Below are positions 11,726 to 22,130 of a stretch of DNA of 64,000 bases, in pieces. Both the position numbers and the translations under genes were made by a program. Position 1 is the first letter of the stretch. Each line of letters starts with the position of its first letter. Source of the stretch: Choanephora cucurbitarum (taxonomy: Eukaryota > Mucoromycota > Mucoromycetes > Mucorales > Choanephoraceae); contig JAIWNI010000056.1 of NCBI GenBank assembly GCA_025331435.1, positions 1-64,000 of the forward strand, read 5' to 3'. The notes beneath the pieces were generated by a model. The model was not told the origin of the DNA, did no database searches, and saw only the letters and a list, made by a program, of their open reading frames with translations.

Positions 11726-14271
11726 GAATACTCAATGAAGTATCATCTATGCCTCGTATCAAGGATGATGACCATCAGTCACTGCTCGCTCCAATCACGA
11801 TTGATGATATTATTGCTGTTACCGCTAAGGTTGTCTCCAAACAGAGCAGCCCCGGTTCTGATGGTTTTGGATATGCTTTCCTATACCATTTGTATCGCTT
11901 CCCCCCTCTTCAGCATTTAGTTGTCCAGGTGTACAACGACGCTTTGTTACGTTGTTTATTTCCTTCCTCTTGGCGAGATGTTCGAGTTCGGCTTCTACCC
12001 AAAAAAGGGGATTTAACCTTACTTCGCAATTGGCGCCCCATCTCCTTGATCAATTGTGATGCTAAGATTTTCACCAGGATACTGAACGCAAGAATGAAAG
12101 ACGTTGCTCCGTCCGTGATCACTCCCTTCCAGACTGGATTCATGCCTGGGCGTTTCATAGCAACTAATGGCCTTCTGGTTAACATGGTAATGGAACACGC
12201 TCGTCGTACTCAGCGAGCTGATGTTGCACTTTTGTTAGACCAAGAGAAGGCGTACGATCGTGTACACCCTCTGTACCTTCGCCGGACCCTTCTTCGTCTT
12301 AACTTTCCATTGCTTTTGGTTGACTGTTTGATGAATCTTTTCTTTGGTAACAGGGTTCGTGTCAACGTCAATGGCTATTTCTCAGATGAAGTAAATCAGC
12401 TTCGAGGCCTTCGCCAGGGGGACCCTTTGTCTCCTCTTCTGTTCAATTTTGCCCTTGAGGCTTTTCTCCAGCATATCCTGCAGGACTCGGCTTTTCAAGG
12501 TTTTGCGTTTGATCAGGTTGCCTCGTCCAGCTCACCGCCAACTCTAAAGCCTCTGAAAGTCCTGGCTTATGCTGACGATGTGTGCGTGTTCCTGTCTAAT
12601 GCAGCTGATTTCCGCTTGCTTCAACACCACCTCGTTAGATACTGCCAAGTATCCAATGCCAAGGTGAATATGCACAAAACTGAGGCGGTTTCCCTAAGTG
12701 GTCGACCTTCGTCTACACGGCACTCTCTAAAGGGACCCTTTGAAATTCACAGCTAGCATGATCGGACTTCCCATAAAGCTTTACGCTACCTCTGTTTTCC
12801 TCTCATCAGCTCTTTGTCACAGAGAAAATTAGTGAAACTTCAACTCTTGGACTCTCTCCAGACTATGTGTGACCGGTTCAAAGATAGGAATCTCTCTTTA
12901 CGTGGCCGAGCCACAGTTGTCAATACTGTTTTTCTGGCGTCATTATGGCATGTTCTTCGAGTAACTTCCTTTCCGCTGTCTTTCTTCAAGAAGATCCGAA
13001 GCATTACTGGCCGTTTCATCAACCATGGCGTTAAACCCATCTTCCGCTATGATCTACTCTTTCAGCGACTTAATGAAGGGGGACTAGGTCTTTTGGACCC
13101 TTTGGTTAAGCAGGGTAGCCTATTTGTTCGCTGGATTAACGAACTGCGCAGATCGCCTACGGGTTCTATTCTCCATTGCTATCTCACTGACCACATCAGC
13201 CGTTTCTTTGTTCACACTCCTTTCCCTGCCTTGTCCTTCTACTTTCTTCGTCTGAGAAAATCGTGTGGCCTGGATCAGGGGTATTTCGTCCACGCTTTGT
13301 TTTTCTTTATAGATAAACACATGGCTAAACTTGCTTTGACAATTCCGGATGACTGCAACCTCTCCACCTTACTTGAACTTCCTCTAGCGGATGGCTTCTC
13401 CAACCTCCCGGACGATCATTGGATTGCCGCTTCTCAACCTACTCCTTTGCTTCTGAAGTACTTCTTCACCATCGACGAGTCGCGCAACTGCTTTCAATCA
13501 TAACATCCACAGGATCAACCGCGGTTCCCTCGACTCTGTTCCAAGCTCAGATCAGTGCTGCTTTCTCCTGGATTATCTCTACAGCCTCGCCTGCTCGCTG
13601 CCATCCTGCATCCTCCTGGGAGTTTCGCTCCCGTCACTACTCAACCATTTGATGCCTTGTGGGCTCAATCTGAGTTCTGGGATGACTTTTCCAATCGCTC
13701 TTTCCGTGTCTCTCTGGGGGATACCCTCCTTCAACCGGTTGCCTCCGTACTTCCCTCTCGTACATGGCGCTTCTTTTGGTCGCTGTCATTGATGCCTGAA
13801 TGTCGCTCAATGTGGTATCGCATTATCTACAATAAGATCCATTGTCATGATTCCATTGCCCAGTTTTTGGCCGAGGTTTCCCCTTCCTGCTCTTTTTGCA
13901 ACACCGCTGTGGAGGATCGCCAATATCTGTTGGTTGCATGTCCTGTGAAGTGGGAACTATAGTCTCTCGTACTACGGTCTCGATTCCCTTATATGTGTTT
14001 CCGGCCTTCTCACATTGTCTCGGCCCTTTGGTCAATGGCTGTCCCGCCCTATGTTCCCGCTAATCAATTCCTCAGCCTTTGCGCTGCTACTGCCCGTGCC
14101 GTTTGGTGTGCTCATTGGGCTTTTATTCGCCAGAATATTCCGTTCACTGAAGCTATGATTATCGCCAAGATCCTTAAACTTAGTTAATAATTTTCTTTTT
14201 TTATTTTAATTATTGCTCCAAGCACACCTCTCTTTTGACGTGTGACTTTCCATTCAATTATTAATAAACTA
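11726..14271 (+). mobile_element. 5'-truncated non-LTR retrotransposon (LINE)
   Basis: Only the reverse transcriptase and C-terminal half of the LINE ORF is present. The apurinic-type endonuclease expected upstream is missing. The element starts in mid-ORF directly at the MULE boundary. After the ORF stop at 14187 comes a short A+T-rich 3' region. I see no clear poly-A tail or target duplication, so the 3' end is approximate. Confidence 0.85.
11728..14187 (+). pseudogene. LINE reverse transcriptase ORF, three in-frame stops
   Basis: One continuous reading frame of about 820 codons, interrupted only by TAG at 12754-12756, TAA at 13501-13503 and TAG at 13960-13962. There are no frameshifts. 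Reverse transcriptase motifs appear in order: SSPGSDGFGY, RLLPKKGD, NWRPISLINCDAKIFTRIL, QTGFMPGR, LLLDQEKAYDRV, GLRQGDPLSPLLFNFALE and the catalytic LAYADDVCVF. Downstream is the thumb/connection region (LSLRGRATVVNT, GGLGLLDP). The end carries a zf-RVT-like part (CSFCNTAVEDRQYLLVACP). Each stop can derive from a Gln or Trp codon by one transition. The closest described type would be a plant/fungal L1- or Tad-like clade, which I cannot settle here. Confidence 0.85.
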
Positions 14272-14540
14272 ACGAGCATATTACAAACCGCACCTCCATT
14301 GCGGTAATAAAATTAGCACCTACGCTGCGCTCTGGTTAATTTTATTGACCTTCATTATGGTACGGTACGCTGCGCTTTGTAAGATGCTCGTGCCGCCGCA
14401 GGCCAACTAATCCGATGAGAAGTTCAATGTGGGGGCCCCACCCATATTTTTTTTAGACCTTCGCTATGGTATAAAATAGCCCCTTCGCTGCGCTTCGTGT
14501 ATTTTAAACCGTCGCTTCGGTAAAAAAAAACATGTGTCCC
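14272..14540. repeat. Cluster of palindromic hairpin modules
   Basis: Two nested imperfect palindromes. The first (14272-14391) has outer arms acgagcat / atgctcgt and inner arms taataaaatta / taattttatt. The second (about 14448-14530) has arms taaaata / tattttа-type A/T repeats flanked by T and A tracts. Both carry small hairpins with ACC/GGT stems (accttcattatggt, accttcgctatggt, accgtcgcttcggt) and a loop motif close to cgctgcgct. The cluster lies between the LINE 3' end and the Helitron coding 3' end. Confidence 0.7.
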
Positions 14541-14696
14541 GGGGCAGTGAGAAAGAATCAAGCTTATCCGAATAGATGGATCAAAGCTTAATGAGATGGG
14601 TTTGATTAGGATCAGATATAAGTAATTTTTCAAAAAGTAGTTTTATTGTTATGTATAGGAATAATAAGGATAATAAGTCTATAGAAAGTAAAAATA

Positions 14697-17600
14697 TTAA
14701 GTGAAAACTTCTTTGTATACGACATTTCTTGTATGGTTTTTAGCATATTGTGCTGGAATGGAGCTTGATTTGCCAATGAGAATTTTGATAGATTCTTTTT
14801 GTCTTACTCGTGAAAGAGCAACATACAACTGGCCATGGCTAAAAACAGGTTTTGGTAGATACAATCCAGCCCGATCGAGAGTTTGCCCTTGAGCTTTGTT
14901 AATTGTCATGGCAAAAGCAAGTCTGATTGGAAATTGAATTCGCTGAAATTGCATAGCATCAGTTTCAGCAGAAAAGAGCTTTATCTTTGGAATGCATACA
15001 ACTGATCCAGCAAATGCGCCTGTTTCGATTGTAGCTTCAATTAAGTTTCGCATTAATGACTTGACAATGAGTCTTGTACCATTACATAAGCCATTCAGAG
15101 CATCAAGGTTTCTTAGAAGCATGATAGGTGCTCCGACTTTTAGAGTGAGTACATGAGGAGGCAACGCACCAGATTCAGTTACATTGAGAACTTCCATAGG
15201 ATGTTCTAGTGATTGTTGAAGATCCAAGGTCTCATCAGCACTATAGTAAATAACTTGTTCACCTGGAAGTTTTTCAATCAATAAACGATTGATTTCAGCA
15301 ACATGCACATTGATAGGCGTTAATATAGCAGAGCTAATCAAATATGATGTATCATTTCCAATCCTAAAGTCCGGGTTAAATAGCTCTGGATATATAGCAG
15401 AAAGAAGATTCAGAAGATTATCTCCAGGTATGAGCATGGAATCCAGCAGTTTGACAAAGTCAGTATCTGTGGGAAAGAAGTTTGGATAAACTTGTACTCG
15501 AAGAGTTTCTGCTGAGCCATTACCAATATTCAAAAGCATATTAGCAAATTGCTCAAGTTCAAGAGACAATGATGGATTGTTGCTATTTTGAGCTTGCTGA
15601 ACACGCATATTGATTTGAAGCTTTTTGACCGTAAAGGAAGGCCAGAGAAAAGATCGGTTGATGCATGCATTGACAACGTCTGATCTACTGCCTTTAGGAA
15701 TCACAGGGAGTACTTGACGAAAGTCGCCACCAAAAACCATCAATCTGCCACCAAATGGTACTGATTCAAGCACCTTATTTTGAGTACCAAAAATATCTTT
15801 GAATGTTCGATCGACTGTTTCAAGAGTAGACTTGTTGATCATTGAAGACTCATCCCAAATGATTACTTTGGTCTTCCTCAATAATTGAGCTTGCATAGAG
15901 GATGGTGTGATTCCACACATTGTAGTAGAGGAAGTTTCCAGAGGTATTTTGAACATGGAATGAGCTGTCCTGCCACCTGCCATCAGTAATGCAGCTGTGC
16001 CACTGGATGCAACAGCCAAAGCAAATCCATCATGACCAGATCGTACTGCTTTCAAGAGTGTGTTAAAAAGGTAGGTTTTGCCCGTACCTCCAGGTCCATC
16101 AACAAAAAAAAGTCTAGGAAACTCAGTTGAGTTACAGCCATCTCTTTCAACGCATTGCATAATTGCTTGATAAATCTCAAGTTGATCAGAATTGAAATTT
16201 GTTACATCTTCAAGATAGGTTGTCTGTCTTGCAATAGTATTCAATCGAAGTTGTTCTTGGATCAGACTATTAGGAGCAGAATAGCTAGGATCAGAAATAG
16301 GTAATTGAAATTGCCCATATGATCGTAAGCTTGAGCCATGATGACTTGTTAAGATACTTTCAATATCTTAAAGTGCACGGTCAAAAGATGTATCATTGAT
16401 ATCATTTAGCACTGGATCGAATGAAGAGTCATTCTGTAGTTGATTAAGATAGTCTTCCAAGAGCTTGTCTTTAAAATTTAACCAAAGCTGGTATGGATTA
16501 GCAGGATCACAGAACACCAAGACAATGCAAAGAAGCTTGCGAAGAAATACAGGTGTTTGCGTATGAGCAGCTTCATCTAAAAATTGCTTCCATTGGTTGT
16601 CTGATGCAAGCATACCTAGAGCTCTAGCAGCAGCTTGAAACGTTGGATGGCATATGCCATTAACTGTTCTTAAGTGAGCAAAAGAGGTGGCCCCAGCAAC
16701 ATGGTACAGCAGCATACGAAGATGATAGAGTTCTGATCTTTTGGGAGATACAGAATAAACTCTACCAATAGTTGCACCAAAACCACGTTGTCTTTTTGCC
16801 CATTTTCTTGGCTTTACAGATGTGTGCCAGACATACTGCTCAGGGAAGTTGGGGTAAAAAATAGACCTTGCTTCGGGATCGTTTTGGTTTGTTTTAAACC
16901 AACTGGTCAAAGTTGTATCTTGTTCAGAGGCTTGCATTAGTACAGCGTTGATGTCATCATCTTCGTTGAAGTACACAGACTCCTCCCCTTCAAGATGGAT
17001 AGCCAGTCTTTGGTGTGCAGGGAATTCCTTGTGCATTGGAAAGGAGAATAGTCTCCAGCAAGCTTCAGGAGCAGAGACATATCTGGCATCGATGAAAGAG
17101 CGGACTTCATCATTTTGCTCAACAGACAATGAGGCTCGATCATGGCCTTTGTAGACATACTTGTACACATATTTAACGCTGTTGATTGATGAACATATTT
17201 CAACATTTATATGAGCATCATATTTCGTAGCAAGGTAAAGGTTGTGAGGTACAACCCAACGATTGTCAATGTTATATGTATGTCTGTTTATAGTCTTTGG
17301 GACTGTGATGCCATTGTTTCTCCTTCTATATACAGGATAGCCACCGTTAATGTTAGCAGTTGTCTCATTGGAAAAGGCTTTGGGATACTTTTTGGAACAC
17401 CCATGCGCAATATCCATACAAACAGCCTGTGTGTTGATTATTCCACATGGTCCATGAATCATGTGTTTTATCACTGTTTGGTGGGCCAAAGGGAAACGAA
17501 CTGGATCTGGTATCTCAGCTGATACGACACTATCATACTCTTCTGCATTTAAAGGCTTATCCGAGGAATCAACGATTAACAGAATGTGAGCATGAGGAAG

Positions 17601-19409
17601 TCCACGTTTTTGAAATTCAATAGTGTAGACAAATCCAACAGCTTTTCCCAAGACATTCTTTTTGGTGAGATCATCAAGTAATTCACGAAGCTTAATGTTG
17701 AAGACTCGGCTACAAAGATCGGGTCGATCAGATGCTTTTTGACCAAACAAAAGTTCTCTTTGGATTTCAGGCCATTGAGGGTTGCAGGTAAAGGTGATGA
17801 AAAAATCAGGCTTTCCAAAGCGTCTGACAATACTCAATGCATCTTGATACAATTGTGCCATATGCCGAGGTCCGCCAATAAAGCTTGATGGTAAAATTAC
17901 CTTTTTACCTAATCGTTCCCTTTCTTGTTGATTGGCTGGTTGCAAACCATCATTCAGATTGACAGCGTCTTGTAGACCTTGATACAGCTCACATCTTAAA
18001 CTTTTTTGATTGTGGCGAATGTATAAGAGTCTGTTTTGCTCCATTTTTGTATACATATCGACAATGTACTGGTGAAATAAGTTGCCGAAAAGATGTAATA
18101 AGTGGCCATCAGAAGGTCTGTACATGAGTCTAAAGCTATAGAACTGCATGATCGTCATTTTTTCGTTGGATGAATTGCTTAAAGTAGTGATACTCCATCC
18201 AGGTTCTCCAAAGGGAAACAAAAGAACGTAATGCAAAGGATCGTAAAACTGATTTGACTCATTGACTCTTACAATAGAACTATCTTGGTATTGAATGACT
18301 ATATCTCGAGAAGTATTTGCAGCATTATCATCGTTGTCACCGCCAACAATTATGGCTGCAATTTGAGAACCATTTGTAGGTCTATTATAGCGTCTACGAT
18401 CTGGTACGCCTTCAGCTCTAAAGACTAACTTCACATTTTCCAATGATGATATGCCTTCGTTTTGACCAAGAGTATCATTGTTACTTTGCTGTTCAGCAGC
18501 AATCTGTGTCATGTTTTTAAAGATAGCAACAAAAGGGTTAACTCGATGCATCATATTCTGAATTGCTAATAGAGTTGAACGGTCTACATTTTGTGCAATC
18601 GCATGTCGATTTTCCAATTCATGCTCAGTGTCAAAAATGTAGATCTGTGCAAACTTAGGGCTCGAATTATCAGAGGGAATAGCAGATCCGATCAAATGAT
18701 ATGGACTGCCTTGAGTTCGAAAGGTGTAAGAGCCAGTTCGACTATTAGCTAAGTTCAAATCAAGGTTTACACCAAAAGAAGTGAAACTCAAAGAGCTGTT
18801 GTACATTCTAATATTACTTCGAAACTCTTTGGAAGTACTATTGCTTCCCTTGAGAAGATCTGCAATTTCTGGTGGTGTAGGTTGCAAAGGACTTAAAATT
18901 GACTCACCCTTACAACAACACAATTGAAACACAGGATGAATTTTGCTACTGCCAGAAGCCCTTTCCCTAATCCACATCAAAGCACCACAACGATCGCAAA
19001 TACAACTCATTGAACCACAATCAAATCTCATAGAAGGTACAGCACTTAAATCTCTTGCAACATTTCTAGTGTTTTGAGTGTTGAGAGGACAGAGTCTGCT
19101 GGTTCGTCTTAAATGACCTTCCATTCCGCAGTTGGCACAAACTTCGACAGCAGAAGGTTGCCCATCGACTTCCATATCTTGAAAACGTGGATTCATTCTG
19201 CATCCAGCAAAGGTTCGGCGAGAGTGTCCAGGCTCATTGCATGCAGAACAAACAACCACATCGTTCTGAGTTTGTTCTTGTTGAACCTCTTCCATTTGAA
19301 CATCTTCATCTACTTGGTTGCGTGGGTTCATTCGACAAAATCGGTATGTTCTGCGAGAATGACCCGGTTCGTTACATGCTGCGCAGAAAACAGCTGGTGA
19401 ATCGCTCAT
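14697..19409 (-). mobile_element. Helitron (coding extent; termini not located)
   Basis: The segment encodes a RepHel protein on the minus strand. Helitrons end in 5'-TC and CTRR-3' with a 3' hairpin and insert between A and T. I could not identify these termini with confidence. The palindrome cluster at 14272-14540 lies on the correct side to contain the 3' hairpin. Confidence 0.8.
14697..19409 (-). pseudogene. Helitron RepHel transposase, split by one TAA
   Basis: Rolling-circle transposase. The N-terminus carries three CCHC zinc knuckles of the form CxxCxEPGHSRRTxxxC within about 125 residues. The Helitron-like Rep domain follows, with the HUH motif in LPHAHILLIVD and the paired tyrosines in KYVYKYVYKG. 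The C-terminal PIF1-type helicase has Walker A GPGGTGKTYL, Walker B IWDESS, GGDFRQVLPVI and the TINKAQGQT...LYVALSR motifs. A single in-frame TAA at 16368-16370 divides a 1027-codon frame (start moved to MSDSPAV at 19409) from the helicase part. The bridging sequence (DIESILTSHHGSSLRSYG) stays open. One CAA-to-TAA change would explain the stop. Apart from this the protein looks full length, so it was probably active recently. Confidence 0.9.
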
Positions 19410-19567
19410 ATTTTTAGTTTTTAAAATATCTGTCAAAGTCTTAATGATCAAAAAGCAGTATAATAAACTAAAAGTCCAAAGCTATAGTACTCACTATTAG
19501 AAAAAAGGGGGAAAACTAATTTTTAGAAGAGCAAAAAAATCAGCTGCAGTTTTTCAAACATTTACAA

Positions 19568-19662
19568 TTAGAAACTCGGTGACTGTTTTTTACAACTCAA
19601 GTTTAAGCTGGTGGTGACTGTTTTTTACAACTCGAATTTAAGCTGGTGGTGACTGTTTTTTA
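19568..19662. repeat. About 41-bp tandem repeat, 2.3 copies
   Basis: The unit ggtgactgttttttacaact followed by caagtttaagctggt is repeated. The second copy differs by two bases and a third partial copy follows. It lies about 160 bp upstream of the Helitron start codon, so it may be a Helitron 5' subterminal or promoter repeat. Confidence 0.75.
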
Positions 19663-19788
19663 GGACACCTTATCTTTTTAATATATTAACTGATAATTCT
19701 ACACAAAAAAAAAACCTTGGTGCGAAACCTTGGTGCGTACTGTTACTTGTTTTCTTTTATTCTCCACGTAGGTGATGGGCATGAATCT

Positions 19789-19970
19789 AGTTCTGGATTG
19801 AAGTGATACAAGTTGTCTAAGCTGAAGGTGCTAGTGAAGTGCTCATACTATTACACAAGTATTTATGTTTTGTTCTTCTCTGCATCTTGTGTGTAGTTGG
19901 TAGACATGGATCCTGTTCTGGATTGAAGTGATACAAGTTGTCTAAGTTGAAGGGACTTGCAAAGTGTCTA
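19789..19970. repeat. 125-bp spaced duplication
   Basis: The block gttctggattgaagtgatac plus aagttgtctaagctgaagg at about 19789 recurs 125 bp later with few changes. The following text (gtgctagtgaagtgctcata versus gacttgcaaagtgtctacac) is also similar. This is a degenerate tandem duplication. Confidence 0.7.
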
Positions 19971-20594
19971 CACATTATCATAGAGCTGATTAAATGCTTG
20001 TCTCTTTTTATATATACAGACATGTATACACGCGCTATTTTTTGAAAGTTACTTGCAGGAAGAGACAATTTTCGCTTAGACTAGGAAACTGTATAACCGA
20101 ATGGTGAATTACTACAGGTAATAGATTGTCTAAACAGTTTAGCATGCATCTAAGCCTACGTATTCTTCCAACTTAGGAACGGACAGCACTACATTTTTTA
20201 TTTAACAGTACACCTTGTGTTGTCGGACATTGCTAACCATCCTGTTTTACACAACAGGCACTATTCTTCACATACGTACATAAGAAATAAATGAACTAAC
20301 GTAGCTGATGTAATCTACTCAGAATGTTAAGGGTTCAATCATTAACGTTCGATTAAGAAATAGATCGTGCGGATTTTGACATGGCTTCATTATGCCATAT
20401 TTGATCAAACGTAATAACTGATCGTTGCATCAAACCCTCATATTCTGACAAGATGTTCTAGCATAAATAAGCTGTTATTCCACATTCAATAAACAGTATC
20501 TTTTTGGCTAAATTCAATCTACTACTGCCCTTTCTGTACATTGACAAATCAATGAGATTACAAGAAAAGAGTGTTTCTTTTTATAAGATAGATA

Positions 20595-21883
20595 CAGTGA
20601 GCCTTCGATTTGAGGATTAATATATAAGGTTAGATCTCTTGTGACCGAATGTTGGTTACAGCTTTGAATTCCTCAAGTTGGATTTAACTGAAAAAAATAT
20701 CTGGTTAAAAGACAAAAAGAGAAAGGATGACTGTTGTCTTGCTGTGCAACGCGGATGGTTCATTTGAATTTGATCCTATCTTTATTCTAAAAGCCGAGAA
20801 GTCTCGATGCTTTAAGAACAAGACAGGTAATTTGGGTAAAAACCGTCTGGGATTTTAATGATTACACTTTTAAACATAGAGTTTTAAAATGGCTTCATAT
20901 ACTTTCACAAAACTAATGCTTGGATGACTAAGGTAGTCTTTACAAAAATGATGAATCTGACCGATCGTCGAATAAGAAACATGAAGCACAAGTTTTTTCT
21001 TTTTTTTTTATAGATAATGCTAGCTGCCACTCAAAGGACTTGCAGCTGGACAATATTTTATTAGAGTACTTGCCTGCCAATACAACTAGTCATGTACAAC
21101 CTTTAGATGCTGGCATCATTGCATTATTACAAGTGCGACTTTTATTTAAATTGTTATCGTCATAAAGAGTCTAATACTTCCAATCATCTATAGGCAAATA
21201 CAAGCTCTTTTGACAGCTTGCAGATACATCAAGAGTGGTGCATCTGACGATCTTTACATAATCAATCAACTAGATGCTATGAGGTTCTCGCTCACTGCTT
21301 GAAATCCCCATTAAGCGGTCGACTATTATCAACTGTTTTCATCACACAACTTTGATGAAGAACAAAGGCAAAAGCGTAGTCATTGAAATTGAAAATGAAG
21401 GCGATGGCAGACTGGAGGTTGGATTGGCAGATATCAGCGAGTCTGTCAATTCAATTTATGAAGATATGATGAGTGAGATAACTCAAACCATTGATGAAAT
21501 CCGAGAAGAAAATGGGGTGATCCAAGTAAGAGAAGAACTAAGCCTGTTGTTAAAAGAAGAAAAAGGAGAAGGAGAAGCAAGCTTGTTGCAAAAAGGCTTG
21601 GATGATCAAGTATTTGATGATATCATCCTTGAAAGTAATCAATCATCAACAAGCATTAATGAGGTGAATAACGCTGTCAAGACAATCCTTGCAGGTCTTT
21701 TTCCTCAGTAAAAAAGCAAAAAGATTACTTGATGAGCAGCATCAGTATGCTAAAAGAGCTAGAGGCAGAAAGAAGAGCACAGAATGTGAATCGAGAACAA
21801 TGAATAGTTATTTTTCTGTTGCATCTTCATCCAGTTTTAAATAAGCTTCATTAAACAATGATCCTTAAATCGAAGGCTTACTG
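20595..21883 (+). mobile_element. pogo/Tigger-type DNA transposon, old decayed copy
   Basis: Terminal inverted repeats of about 28 bp: cagtgagccttcgatttgag at 20595 and its near-complement cttaaatcgaaggcttactg ending at 21883. A TA dinucleotide flanks each end (20593-20594 and 21884-21885), the target duplication of this superfamily. It encloses fragments of a pogo transposase with many lesions. Confidence 0.85.
20726..21841 (+). pseudogene. Decayed pogo transposase
   Basis: Recognisable pieces: MTVVLLCNADGSFEFDP near 20726, the block around the second catalytic Asp (DNASCHSKDLQLDN) and third Asp (SHVQPLDAGIIALL) near 21014-21130, then an acidic C-terminal stretch (ORF 21352-21711) and a final MNSYFSVASSSSFK. 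Spacing between second and third Asp is 30 residues (DD30D), as in the younger copy at 24.6 kb. The N-terminal DNA-binding region is missing and several stops and frame changes separate the pieces. Confidence 0.8.
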
Positions 21884-22130
21884 TAATTACATTTATGTTT
21901 GGAACAAGCTCATTGTTAACAGCTTATTTCAAAACCGTGTTCATGCCCTTTCCATCATACATAGATATACTCATCACAGTGCTTGTCAGCATCGACTAAG
22001 CATATTCAGCAAAGTTTGAATACACTAGACATCTGTCTATAATAAGTGGCTAACTAATTAACTAATAGAGCAGGTGTATATATACAAAAAAAAACTAGTT
22101 TATTTTTGCCTCTTTGGGCTAAAGCAAATC

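Larger units (their letters stand above)
19410..20592. other. Spacer with tandem repeats upstream of the Helitron ORF
   Basis: No gene is supported. Two repeat structures occur (19568-19660 and 19789-19970), listed separately. The minus frame 19817-20068 owes its length to the second repeat. Confidence 0.5.

Noticed and set aside
9696..16370. Stop-codon reassignment or programmed readthrough explaining the transposon stops
   Set aside because: All three stops appear, and host genes here end normally in TAA or TAG. Mutation is the simpler explanation.
19817..20068. Minus-strand 83-codon frame as a gene
   Set aside because: Generated by the 125-bp duplication; no domain and no splice partners.
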